This document shows, in pieces, positions 39,201-52,700 of a DNA stretch of 64,000 nucleotides. The stretch spans positions 434,001 to 498,000 of the forward strand of contig CM038916.1 in the NCBI GenBank assembly GCA_021904315.1, read 5' to 3'. A model generated the notes under the pieces. The model was not told the DNA's origin, did no database searches, and worked only from the letters and a program-made list of their open reading frames with translations. Source of the DNA: Sphagnum magellanicum. Its lineage: Eukaryota; Streptophyta; Sphagnopsida; Sphagnales; Sphagnaceae. Position 1 is the stretch's first letter. Each line of letters begins with the position of its first letter. A program made the translations under genes and the position numbers.

Positions 39201-40439
39201 CTGATATGTTTTCTCCTCCACCTTCATTTTGAAAACTATATAATGAGGGGGCTTTGTTCTACACTTTCACATAGAAAACGCATGTCAATTGGGATGAATC
39301 AATCAAAGAAATTTAACCCCCTAAAAAGTTTAACCCTTAAAATTAAACCTAAAAAAAAATTAAAATATTTACCGACCTACCTAGTTCAACCTACTTACCT
39401 ACCTACTTAGTCTCACTTACCTACCTATCTACCTACCTAGTTCCACCTACCCACTTAAATATTGATTTTAATTTATTTTTATCGAAATTCAAAAATGCCA
39501 CATGGCATATTGGTATTATGACATCTGTCACAATTTAAAACTATTAAAAATAGATAATGAAAAGCCACCATCTATTTTTAAAACAAAATAATTTCAAACC
39601 TTTTACATTTGCCACATGTCATTATCTAAATTGTTGATTTTATGATAATATATGAATGGTATAGTACAATAATATACAGATTGTGAAATATTTTGTTAAC
39701 CATTGACTTCATTCACACTTGCAATTAGTGTCTCATGCAACTTGTCTTTTGCAATTAAAATATAATTGTAGATGATAGTTTTTCTTTTAATGTGAAGATT
39801 TGATTCACTTTCACTTTGATGAGTCAAGTTCTTAACCATTGGAACAACCTTTTATTTGTGAAATATTACATGTCACCACATTTTAATATTTTTTTTATAT
39901 TACTAATATGTAATTTGCCTTGCTTGGAATAGGTAGATATTGTTTTCAAATAACAACTAGAAATCCATGTCATTATGTCCTCCTTCATGGATGTCATTTG
40001 GATGAAATATAATTTACTAAATAAAACTTCTACATATGATCTTTGATATGTAAGCACATTTTCAAGCAGCTAGGCAGCCACCCTTCTATAAAAGGAGCTT
40101 TATCTTCAAGCATGAACCTGTACAACACGAACGGATTTGGAATCGAAACTATGTATGATTACTACATAGTTATGAAATCTATGTTCTTAGTTGTAAAATT
40201 ATTCTCTCACCCTTCTATTGTCTATGCAAGCCTCACCATTCTTTTATCATGAATTAAACATAAACAACCCCAAAACCATTCAAAATCAAAAACCTTTCAA
40301 AACCAAAACTTTAATTCTAACAAACTTTGCATTCATACAATAACTTTATATAAGTGAAGGTGTCACTCAAGGTCACGAACACCCACTTAAATATCAACCA
40401 AAAGGAAACTACTTAAGAAACCTCCTAAAGTTTATGCAC
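36201..40439. other. Extremely AT-rich desert with TAATTA-type and (CCTA)n tracts
   Basis: No gene was seen. Dense TTATTTATTTATT and TAATTAATT words fill 38160-39150. CTACCTACC-type tetranucleotide tracts occur at about 38040-38160 and 39370-39450. Open frames here are composition artefacts. Confidence 0.6.
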
Positions 40440-41195
40440 CACATGGTTCCCCATGTGATTCCACAATTAATCAAAAGGAAACAAATCCACATGGTCCTTC
40501 ATGTGATTTCACAATTAATTAGAAGGAAACAAAATCACATGGTCCCCCATGTGATTTCACAATTAATCAGAAGGAAACATAATCACATTATCCCCATGTG
40601 ATTCCACATGTGATTTCACAATTAATCACAAGGAAACATAATCACATGGTGCACCATGTGATTTCACAATTAATCACAAGGAAACATAATCACATGGTGC
40701 ACCATGTGATTTCACAATTAATCACAAGGAAACATAATCAGACAGTGCACCACGTGATTTCATAATTAATCACAAGGAAACATAATCAGACGGTGCACCA
40801 TGTGATTTCACAATTAATCACAAGGAAACATAATCACATGGTGCACCATGTGATTTCACAATTAATCACAAGGAAACATAATCAGACGGTGCACCATGTG
40901 ATTTCACAATTAATCACAAGGAAACATAATCACATGGTGCACCATGTGATTTCACAATTAATCACAAGGAAACATAATCAGATAGTGCACCACGTGATTT
41001 CATAATTAATCACAAGGAAACATAATCAAACGGTGCACCATGTGATTTCACAATTAATCACAAGGAAACATAATCAGACAGTGCACCATGTGATTTCACA
41101 ATTAATCACAAGGAAACATAATCAGACGATGCACCATGTGATTTCATAATTAATCACAAGGAAACATAATCACATGGTGCACATGATTTTCACAT
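40440..41195 (+). repeat. 48-bp satellite array, about 15.5 units, with a perfect palindrome in each canonical unit
   Basis: Units start at 40440, 40488, 40536, 40584 (59 bp), then every 48 bp from 40643 to 41171. The canonical unit starts with the 18-bp perfect palindrome CACATGGTGCACCATGTG and continues ATTTCACAATTAATCACAAG then GAAACATAAT. Variants replace the left palindrome half (CAGACGG, CAGACAG, CAGATAG). A distinctive variant with CACCACGTGATTTCATAATT recurs at 40739 and 40979, 240 bp (five units) apart, suggesting a higher-order duplication. Because 48 is divisible by three, a spurious 16-residue-repeat reading frame runs through it. Confidence 0.95.
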
Positions 41196-41219
41196 TAATA
41201 TGTGAAAATCAATGCACCA
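41175..41219. repeat. Hairpin closing the 48-bp array
   Basis: TGATTTTCACAT (41184-41195) pairs perfectly with 41200-41211 around a TAAT loop. The pairing extends outward through TGGTGCA against TGCACCA with one extra base. It lies exactly where the last satellite unit breaks off. Confidence 0.85.
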
Positions 41220-42049
41220 TGACCAAATTATGGAATCCAACCACTCAACTTACCCCTTTAAAAAATTACCTAAATAATTGTGTAATTACATCAAGTTACA
41301 CATCAAATTACAAGCCCCTTTATATGCAAGCAGGTTATAAGGGGCCCAAGCCTAATTGCACCTCTTTTCCCCCTAATAGCCTTTAGAATATTGTACTATT
41401 ATAATCATATCTATTATAAACTATCCATAAAGGTTTGAATAAGGAGACCATTGACCCCTTTACAAATGTGTGGACAGTCCAAGTATTTGGGAAAAAATGT
41501 GAGAGTTTTTGTTTTGTGTATCGAGGTGAGTGACAATGCAAAAAAGGTGAATATGTTAAAAAATGTGTGGACGATCCACATTTAGTGGACTATCCAGCTA
41601 TATATTTGGATGAGAAAATGGAATTTTTTTTTTAAAAAAAATTTGTGTCTTGAAGCGAATGAGGGCACAAGGTCTTGAATATGTTTAAAATTTTGTGGAT
41701 AATCCACATTTTTAAAATTGTCCAACTATTTTTTTCAAGAATGGGAAGGTTGGGTTTTTTTTCTTTTTGTCTTGAGGGTTAGTGGCGTGCAAAAGGAGGG
41801 AAGTGTGTTAAATTTTTAAAAATTTAGGATTTTAAATTGATGGGTTTGAGTTGAGGTTTTTATTTATTTACTTCTTTTGAAGTTGAGTAGATGATAGGGC
41901 TTACATGCTTTATTTTGGAGCCTTCTAAATTAATGTAAGAGGGGTTTGGGGTGGGTCTTTTTTTCTTCTTATTTTCAAGATGGATGATTGATGAAGCTTA
42001 TTCTTTTGAAGGATTTTGGGTTTAGGGTGGGTTTGGATTGTAGGACACT
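41220..42049. other. Intergenic DNA after the satellite
   Basis: No gene was seen. Diverged phrases around GTGTGGACAGTCCA, GTGTGGACGATCCACA and GTGGATAATCCACA (41468, 41564, 41693) recur about every 100-130 bp, an old tandem repeat. Confidence 0.45.
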
Positions 42050-42830
42050 TTTTTTTTTCCACCTCATAACTTTTAAGCTGATCTGTTCTTTTTTTTTCTT
42101 AAGACTTTCACAAGTCTTCACTGTGGAATGATATAGTTTAGAGGTTTTTTTATTTTTCTTCTTTTTTATAACCCAAGTGGGGTTCCAATGTGCTACCTTT
42201 GCTTGTTCATTTTTCTTTTCCTTCTCACAACTCTTGGTCTGGGATGAAGTTTAGGATTTTATTTTTTCTCTCTCCTCATAACTATTATGATGATATTTTA
42301 TTTTTCTTAAGACCTTCACAAGTCTTCATTGTGGAATGACATAGTTTAGGATTTTTTTATTTCTCTTTTTTTTCACAACTCAAGTGGGGTTCCAATGGGC
42401 TACCCTTACTTGTTCATTTTTTCCCCCCTTCTCACAACTCTTGGCCTAGGATAAAGAATAGGATTCTTTTTTGTTTTCTTCTCCTCATAACTATTAAGGT
42501 GGTATGTTCTTTTTTCTTAGGACTTTCACAAGTCTTCACTGGGGAATGAAATAGTTTAAGATCCTTTTCATTTCTCTTCTTTTTCAGAACCTAAGTGGGG
42601 TTCCCATGGGCTACTTGTTCTTCTTTTTTTTCCTCACAACTCTTGGCCCAGGATAAAATCTAGGATTTTTCCTTTTCCTCATAACTATCAAGGTGGTATT
42701 TTATTTTTCCTAGAGACCATCACAAGTCTTCACTATGGAATGACATAGTTTAAGATCTCTTTTTATTTCTCTCTTTTTTCACAACCCAAGGGAGGTTCCA
42801 ATGGGATGCTTTCACTTGGTCACTAAAACT
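42050..42830. repeat. Tandem repeat, ~195-210 bp unit, four copies
   Basis: The anchor TCACAAGTCTTCA is at 42108, 42316, 42526 and 42720. Each unit also has GGAATGACATAGTTTA-like, AAGTGGGGTTCCAATGGGCT-like and CTCACAACTCTTGG-like blocks in the same order, separated by T-rich spacers of variable length. Confidence 0.85.
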
Positions 42831-43790
42831 ATTGCTCAATTAAATGCTTAAACATATATGGTTAAATTTAAAAGTTAAACATAGGGTAAACTTACACATT
42901 AAACATATGGTTTAACCTAAAGATAAAACATATGATGAATTGGTCGACTAACCCCATGGCTAAACTTTAAAATCAAACATGTGATTAAACATATGTGAAA
43001 ACACTCAAACCTAAACATATGATCAAACTTGAATGTTAAACTTGAAGGCTAAGCATGTGCTTAAACTTATATGTGAAATATATGGTTAAATTTATAGTTC
43101 AAATGAGTTTTCAAAGTCAACATATAGTTAAACTTAAAGGCTTAAAGTATAACCCATGGTTATACTTAAAAGCTAAACATATGGTTAAAGTCAAAGGTGA
43201 AAGCATAACTAAATTTGAACACTTAACATATGGCTAAACATCATGATTACATTTTACATGGATTTATTTGGTTAAACTTAATTTAGCTAAACTTATGATT
43301 AGATTTTTAAACTGAACTTATGACTACATATTTGGCTAAACTTCAACTTATGAATAAAATTGATCAATAAAGTTATGGCTAAATTCAAAACAAATATATG
43401 GTTAGGGTTAAAGGCTTTACATATATTGGCTTTGGTTATACATAAAGGTTAAACGTATGGTCGTACTTGAAGGTTACTTTAAGGGTAAACTTATAACCAA
43501 AACTTGAATGTTCAACGTATGGCTAGACATTGAAGGGCTAAAAACTTAAATGGTATTTGCATATGGTTAAACTTAAAAGCTAAACCACATGCTTAGACTT
43601 AAAAGCCAAAGTTATGACTACCTATAAAAATTAGACCAATGGTTCTAAATTTAAACACCAAACTTGAATGCCAAATATATGGTTAAACATATGGTCAAAT
43701 ACATGGTCAACTTTAAATGCTAATCATATGGCTAAATTTAAAGATTAAATATATGGTTATTCTAAGATGGTAAACCTATAATTAGACTTA
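42831..43790. repeat. Degenerate short-period repeat based on CATATGGTTAAACTTAAA
   Basis: ATATGGTTAAA, CATATGGCTAAA and similar words occur dozens of times with spacing of roughly 20-35 bp, separated by TTAAAGGCTAAA-like phrases. It reads like a very old minisatellite. There is no coding potential. Confidence 0.75.
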
Positions 43791-46700
43791 ATGCCGAATT
43801 TTATTTTGGTTTGTTTCTTTGTATTTTGTTCTTATTATTAATTTGTCTTGATTTTTTCATTAGACATATCAGCTATTGGGTTTAACAATAGTTGAATGCA
43901 TATAAATTTTCTTTGCAAGGTTGAGGGGTGCATCCAAGTATTTTCATTTTTTATCTTATTGGGTCCAATTAAAAGGTAGATTCAAGTTTGTTTGTAAATG
44001 GGTGTTGTCATATGTTTTGTTTTATTTAAGGGTCAAAGGGGGTGGAGGCAAGAGGGGATGATAGAAGTTTTTTTTCCCCCTTTTTTTTGTAGCACAAGGA
44101 GGGGTTGGGGGTGTAGGTTCAATATTTTTTTACATTATTTTTATTTAAATGTTTTTAGAAGGTGGGGCTAAAGTTGGGCCATTTTAAGGCATTTGCAAAT
44201 CAAGCCTACACTATGATCCAAATGCATTTTTCTTTAGTGTTTCATATTTCTACCTCATCCGATATGGCACCCCCATTCACTTCTTTTTCTTCTTTCTTAA
44301 CCACATCTATTAGAGTTGGAACACAGTTTGTTCACCTTTTCCCCCCCCCCCAACATCCTCTTCACACATCTTGAACATGCAGTGGGTGGGTCGTTGATAT
44401 TTATTTTTAATTTAAACTAATGGGGACTCTTGCTCAGTTCTTGAGTTTTTGCTCGTTCACCCTCGGTTCCTTTTTTCAATTCTTGTGACCCTTTCGATGT
44501 AATGGAAGGTGGGCTCATTCCCTTGAAATCACAAAGAAGAAATGGAAGCAAAATATTTCCATGCATTTTGTGAACCTTTAAAAATATTTAACATGATAAT
44601 TAGATTTTTTTTAACACCCCTAAGAGAGTTGAAACTAGTTCTCCCAAACCATATTAATTAAAGCAACGTAAAATTGCACCCCCTCCAACCAGAAACAAAA
44701 ACCTCATCAAAAGTACAAGGTGTTTTACAACCCACTGAGAATTTTAAAGCCACAAATATTGATGTTGCTTGAAAACCCCCAATAGGATCCCAAAAAAAAT
44801 AAAATTTACCCACCTCTCAAACAAGATCCTCAAAACACGCAACTATAAAAAAAGAAACCCCCTTCACCCATCAAATTAAGATTGATGTTTTCCCCCTAAC
44901 TAGGCCTTTGTTGTAGTGCTTTAAGGATGCATATATTTATCCATTAAAAAATGGGGTATATTCTAGCCAATTTTTCAAGCCAATAATTCTTCTTGCTTGC
45001 ATTTGCCTTGGGAGTGAACATTTTTGTTTCAAGTTTTCTAGATCCTTTTCTAATGTTATGATGGGGTGGGACAGAGGGTCCTTCAAAATTAAAAATAGTC
45101 TATTCATCTAGGTACAAGGTTTATTTCAATAGGCTTAAAAAATTTGGCATGCAAGGTTGGGTTTAGGGTCAATTCAATTGCATTTTTTTTTGGTTTATAT
45201 TGGGTGAGCTAATGTCAAAACTTTGTTATCTTTGTTATTAGGTTTTTCAATGGGTTGGTGATTTTCAATTTACAACCACTAATTGGCAATGTTTTTGCAA
45301 ACCAACAAGGTCTCCATCAATAACGAAACAAGAACAATTGTTATATGTGGATATTTAATCTTTTACCTCCCTAAAATAGTCGTAATGTAGTGGCTTGCCC
45401 ACAAAATAGATCAGAGGGAGGTTAATTATGAATCTAACTTGTTCCTTCATGTGTGATTTCACACATACATTTCCACTTTACCCAAAGAAAGATGCTTTTT
45501 CATTCGTTGTTTTTTTTCCTTTTTCACAAATTGTTGGGGTTTCAACTTGATGTACTCATCCCCCCCCCCCCCAATTGTTGGAACTCTTGTGGCTAGGGCA
45601 TTCCCCTTTTGTTGCATGACATGAAACCATTATGATATATGTATCAAATAAGGTGACCTAAAAATGCTTCAATTTTTAACACATGTAGAATGAAAAAACC
45701 ATTTCAAATAGCATTATGCAAACCTCATGTCTTTCTTTGTGTTTACAATAAGATAATTATTAAATTTGAAAATGTTTATTTATGGTTTCATCTTTCTTTG
45801 CGGCAAGGAGGACCAACTATTTCCTTTACCATGCTTACATCCCCCTCTCAACTTTGGGTGATAATTATTTTGTCTGGACCAAAAATGGTCATGTTTTTCC
45901 AAATGTTTTGTGTTGAATTCTTTGAACTTGTCAAGAATGGAAAAAATATAATTTAACGACTTTCACATACAACATTTCAAAATAAGATATTGAAATTGGT
46001 CAGAATATTCATCACATCAATAACAACTTTGAACTTCCTAATCTTGTCTTTTTAAAAATTATTTTGAATATATTGTAGAGCTATTATATACCAAAAGCAT
46101 TGAAGAATTCAATTTTATTTTTAAAAAAGGTGACATGGGCATTTTTTTCAAATTTAACTACAAGCTAAATGCCATATCAATTTTATATTTTACATGATGT
46201 TTTCAATTTAAAATTTTTTTTTTCTCAGAATTCAATTGTGAAATGCATATAATTAATATAATATATTTGGAAGTTTAGTATTATATTTGAAGAGGGACAT
46301 GAAAGGGAAATATTTTGGGGTACGCCAATAAACCATCACCTATTTATGTAATTGGACACTTTTTTTATATTTCATAATTGTTGACATCCAAGTTTACGGT
46401 CAGTTCATCACCAACCCTAAACTCCTCCCTGTTTTTTTGGACTACAATGTTATTTCTTATATATTCATTTCAAAGACATGGGTGTTCCTTTCTCTTGCCT
46501 TTCTTGTGTCAACCAAAGGTTGGCCCATGTTTTTAAAAAAACCCAACAAGAATAACCTTCAAAAAAGAGGAAAAAGGGTCAACTTCTTGCATGTTGCTTA
46601 ATTCCATGTCTACCATTCCTTTGGCGACATCCTTCCAACACAATGCACTCCAAGCTAAAAACATGGTAGAAGTAGTTAGTCCTTCTAGTTCTATTGAAAT

Positions 46701-49700
46701 TGGAGTTACTTTTACACGTTTGCACACCTCATCTTCAAGTGTTGCTTCAAACTAACATCTAAATGGTTCTACACACCCCTTCTTCAGTGTTGTTTCAAAC
46801 TAATGTTTAACGGGTTTAGGATGCAACCCATACCCCCACCTTGAATCATTTGCAATGTAAAAAATGTGAACCATTTATTCCTCTTTGCAAATCATGCAAA
46901 GGGATTCCAATGGATTGTGGGCTTTATATGTTTATTACCATTGTTCACCGCATTCAACATAGATCTAGTTCATGGCTTTTAGTGGAGTTTCTTTGTTTGA
47001 AGGGGCTATATGGGAGTGAGGTTGACAAAGGTTGCAGTCACATGCTTGTTGCCAGAGCAAGTGTATGGAGGATTGGAAGGACATATGTTGTGGTATGACT
47101 TAGACGATCATGTTGACATGTTGTGTTTGGTGTGTTTGTTAGAAATGGATTCACCAAGCTTTCACCATTCACCAACCCTAAACCTTGCCCATACAAATGG
47201 CTCTACCAAAGTGGTTCTCCATACAAAAGTCTCCACCAAAGTGGCTCTAGGGCATGGGTTGTCTATTTTTTCCATTCTCATTTATGTGGGAATTGACATC
47301 CCTAGAATACATATTTGTTTTCTCTTGAGGCATGATACAACATTGTAAAATACGGTTGACAATCTCATCTTCTTGATGGTCTAAGGGTATCCAATAGAAG
47401 GACGTACAACAAGAACATGAGTAAGCAAAAGTATTAATGGAAGTTGTGGGTGGATTAACATAAGACAAAGAGAGAATTGTGAATGCTTGTTTGTTACAAC
47501 ACTTTTTGTTTTATAATGCTTGTTTGGAACGATTTCTTCTTAGTCAATGTTACAACATTTTTAATTTTATAATGACATTGCAAATGTGTGGATCTTCTTC
47601 TCCATACATGCATCCACCATTGAATTTTTAAACATAGATATATTGATTTAATAGGGCCAAAATCACAATAACATGTTTTTCGAAGTCCACCAGTTATGTT
47701 GAGCTTACCTTACAAATCAATATGGAAAAATGTTCAATGCTTGTATGGAGACACTTTATGCATATATGAAAGGAACCTATGTATATTTAAGTGCATTGTG
47801 CAAATGTTTTCACAACTAATACGTAGTCTTGATGGTTTTGCCCATCATTGGTTAAGTTCGTTTATAGGGATGGATGGCAAAGGACCATAAACATGATGAA
47901 ATAAACACAACAAGAAAGTAGATGTATGTGCATTTTAATAGTTGACAAGTATTCACACCTTATTGCCATTCATATCCTTTTCTACTCATGTTCAATTCTA
48001 GGGTTTTCGTCTTTAAAATAATTTGCAATGTAGGGTTTAAGGCTTTAACAAGTCATGCCAACAACTAGACTAAAATTCAATTGGGAAAGGTCATAAAAAA
48101 ATGTAAATGCAAACAATAAGAAGGCATTGGCATGGCACTCTTGTTTTGACACTAGCCACAAATATTATTGTAGGATTTGATTGTATAATTTTGTTTCATG
48201 AAATATTCCTCTTGGCCATAGGGTGGCAATGTCACTTGAAATAGTTGTGAACATTTTTAGGATAGTCAACATTGGAGCTTATTACTGGATAGATTGCACA
48301 AAATTGTTTGTGGTTGAAGCAAGTACCAAAAGTTGCAAGTGCATATATAGTCTTCGCTCTCCAAATCTGCATTGTTTGAACTCAAGTTCTATTAAACGTA
48401 GTTGATGTGCATGTCCAAGGTGTATATATGTAATCTAATGCCACACCTTTTAGAATTGTACTTGAGTTGAACCATCTAGTTGCACATGAATCAATGTGAA
48501 TTGTTGCATAAGTATCTTCAATCAATTGACATAATATTCTACATGGTATGAAATAAACTATTTTCTACAACATGCTCAGAATTTAGGATGTGTAACATAC
48601 AAGCATGCCCATGTGGTTGGCAATCAAATATTGATGGTGGGTTAGTCCTACTAAGTTGAATATAAATGTAACAACACAAAGTGTGGTCAGAAAGTTACGA
48701 CATTTATCAAATGTGCACGACTTCCAAGTGTTTCATAATTTTTCCTCAACCATTTGATAGTAAGCATGCAAGAACCTCTTGTGTCCTTGTATTAATACAA
48801 CAACTATGAAAAATGGTAAATTTCTTCGAGCATTAACTTGCCACAAGAAATCATGCATTGGGATATCATGGTGCTTTGAACTATGTTGTTGTATGGGGTT
48901 TGCAATCAAGCCTGCACAACAAATCCTACTTATGTGCTTTTATAACTTCTTTTTAATGGTAGGGCACAAAATTTGATTAAATGTTGGCAAGATGGGAAAG
49001 GGGTGCACAAGAAGGTTGTGGGGGCTATTTGTGCAACAAAGAATCATATGAGGGAGCCCAATCCCCAACATTTGGAGTATGCCAACAAAGTGGCAAGTCT
49101 ATTTCTATCTCTAAAGACCAATTTGGAATGTGGTTTTGTATTTGCATATGCCATTACAATCACAATTAGTGTGGTTGATGCCTTTAAGGTTTCAAGCTAA
49201 TGCACCTATCTTATAAGTTCAATTGATCATGCAATTTGGGGGGAAGATCGGGGTTGAATTGCCTAAAATTGGCTTCCAATTTCCAATTTATATATAGTTC
49301 CATTTTGGTTTTGCAACCGAAACTTGTTTTGCAACTCCATTGATTGGCTAATGTTATTTTATTATATTAGATCGTGGCAAGATTTTGTTATTCATTGCAT
49401 GTTTATGCAAGGGAATTCATTGGGTTTGTGACCATATGTGATTGACATTTAAGATGAAACTTAAATGAAGTGTTTTTTGATGTTAAGGAAGTTGAATAAT
49501 CTATAAATAAATAAAAATTGGTGGAACAATGTTTGCAAAGACCATTGGCTTTCAAAACTAACTCAGATGAAGGTGCTTAAAAGATCTTGTGAAGATCCAT
49601 ATCAAAACTTTGAGCTAAATGGTCTTTCAAACACCTTTAATGCATGCTTTTGTTATGGTAACATGTTGTAGCATTGTTTTGGACTTAATTTCATAAAAAA

Positions 49701-52700
49701 TCCTAACTTTTATCTTGTTCAAGAGGAATAGGAGAAGCACATCTTTGCTTCATGGTGGTGTGGCAAATGCTTACCCTATCAAAAGTTGACAAATTCACCA
49801 TAGAAAATGTGAACTCCTCAATGGAATTTTCTTACAACATTGTTGGTTGTGAGGCAAGAACACACAAAACACCAAAGATATTTTCTTATTAAGGGGTATG
49901 TTTGGTGTTGGGTTTATATGGAAAACAAATTGGCTTCAAGTTGGTGTTGCAAAAGAAATATTCAAACAAATTTTATTCAAAGTTTGGAAAAGTCGTAAAC
50001 ATGAAACAACATGGAGAAAGTTATAGTGTAAGGCTAAATGTCATACTTGTGTTGACCAAACTAGAAATAATGAAGGGGGCTACTCATATTTGTATCCACT
50101 TAGGGACCTAATTCAAAGAAACTTATATATGGCCCATCACCAAAAAATCAATATTCTTACCATCTTTCTTAAATACTTATTATTGTTGATCATATATAAT
50201 GATGGATGCATTTCATCCACAAATGACAAATTAAGGTGATCAAATGCCCATATTTACAATTAATAATAAAAATATTGAAATTATTTTCAATATAGTTGGG
50301 GCTAATATTCATGTGCTGCCAATTGGCCTTTCCATTATATATATATATAATTTTTGTGGTTAAGTTTTGTTTAAAGCCTACTTATTTCTATTTTTTTCTA
50401 TTGATTTTTATTTCTATTAAAAAACCTACATGTTTTCATTTTTCACTATTGTTAAATCAATTATTCTTCTTCCTATTGTTTTAAGAAATGTAATGGATTT
50501 CAAGATGTAGGTTTTTTTTTGAGGGATTGTTTGAAATTTTGATCATACCATTATACATTTCACCCACATTTTGCACTTGATGAATTTAATGGGACTAATG
50601 GAATTTATAATGAAGGTGATGTGTTGACATGCATGAAGTTACATCAATGTTTTAGGTGCACAATTTTATCAACTATAAATAATGGATTATAGACTACCAA
50701 CTACCAACCCCTAGTAGTTTGGTTTTAAAACAAATTACTCTATATCCATGCATAAAAATTGCCCATCTCATATTTTAAAATGATGAAATTTTTTCTTACA
50801 ATTGTTGTTTAGGTTATAGGGCTTGATCTCTAACAAAATCTTACAAGGTTTTTTATTACAAATATTTTACTATATATATTTTTATTTTTTTATTTTTTTT
50901 ACGAATCTTGTAAAGGCATGGTTGTATGCAAAAATTCTTGATTACTTGGAATTTTTTAAATATTATACATAAGAATATGCTATTATTTTCAAATAAATAC
51001 GAGGTGGGGGGGGGGGGGTGGGTGGAATTGGCTTTCTTTCTAGTTTTTAGCCTTAAACTATGCACATCAGAAATAAAAGGCTTGTTTTTTCTCTCATTTT
51101 GTCATCATTTGAAAGTGTTCATCAAACATTTCATTTGTTTTTGTGTTTGTTTGAAAATTGTTGTTTTACATGGAAAGAAAATCACTTTTTTTTATTGTGC
51201 TCAAAATGCTGTGGTACTTAATCAAAGTTCATTTTATTTTAAATTACACTTAGTAACTTGGGCCTTCAACAAATAATTTATGAATTTCTGTAAGATGACC
51301 ATTTGATGTGTTTTGAGGGCTTTCAACATTTCTATGGTCACGATCCCTCACCATAGTGAAAAGGGGGCCTTAGGCGATGCAACTTAGAATAACCAAAGGC
51401 CCACAATAGTATAGAATTAATGACAAATATAGGTAGAATATCCAATAGTAATTCAAAAAAATTGAAAATACCCTATAATGGCAAAAAAAATAGCCTTCAA
51501 ATTGCTTAGAATTGCTTAAACTTGCCTAGGGTGAAAGTGAATATGGCAAATGTCCTTAAGTTAGACATGAGGTGTGGAGGGGCATATTCATGCTTGTTGT
51601 TCATGTGGAGGTCATTAGTTCATTGATGCTAATTAGGGTGCCCAACTTTAACACATAAAACACAAAAGAAAGGCCAAAAAAAGACCTTCACTTTTGATAT
51701 GCAAGTTTATAAACAAATGAATTTGTGTTGTTTTAGGGTCATTTGACGTACACATTTGGCTACACGTAACGGCAAAACTTTATCACTTGATATCATGGAA
51801 AAACCTTGCATGGCTGAAATATACTCTAATCACATACAAAAAAAGGTGGTCCAAAAAATTGTGTGTGATATTCTTGGAAGATTACAAGTCATTTTCATTA
51901 GGATTTCCAACATGTTGTCAATAATTGTCAAAAATGTGAACGAATCAATCTTTAAATTGAATCCTTCATGTGTCAAACACAAATTGATTGTTAGATTTGC
52001 CATGTAATTATCAAAAACATCAAGTTCCACTCCAATGGGTTCAATCTCATGATCCCCCTTTAATTATGGGTCACACAACCATAACAATATGACCTTATAC
52101 AAGAACAAACTCACGATTATTTGAATATAAAACCCAAGCTACCCACCTTGAATGTCATTCATTAACAACCAATTAGGACATTAAAAAAACAAGTGTGACA
52201 AAATGTCATAAGCTTAAGAAACGGGAAATTTATAATGCATTGATAAAAAATTTCCATATAATCAAGTTATGAACATCCTATTAAAGTATTAATCATTTTC
52301 ATTGGGGCAAATGCACGTATGCAAAATGCATTTAATTAGTTGTCATCTTCCCACTGCATTTTATTTTTTCAACTTATGATGTATGCAACAATATGGTATT
52401 CTAATTTGTTGAAAGGAGGAAATGATATTTTGGACTTCAAAATATATTGCTCATATAAAATTGAAGAATCAACACACAAAATTAGTTGCATTTATTCCCA
52501 TGTTTTTAATTTTGATTTTCCTATTGTGCATAAAAAAATGTCCCATCCGAAATAATGCATTGACCATTTTTAGTTTGTATGTTTGGTATTTTTCACCAAA
52601 AAAAGTGTAGAAAATTAAGACAATATTTTCGGGTCACCATTAAAAAACCAGTACCCTTTTGGCATTACAATTTATAGATTTCCTTGGCATTGCAATTACG

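Noticed and set aside
40793-41005. Protein with 16-residue repeats (HHVISQLITRKHN)
   Set aside because: A by-product of a 48-bp satellite whose period is a multiple of three; no start or gene context.
40440-41195. CRISPR-like array
   Set aside because: Units are contiguous with no unique spacers, and the host is a plant nucleus.
48973-49200. 75-residue frame GVHKKVVGAICATKNH
   Set aside because: No family resemblance, isolated in AT-rich DNA.
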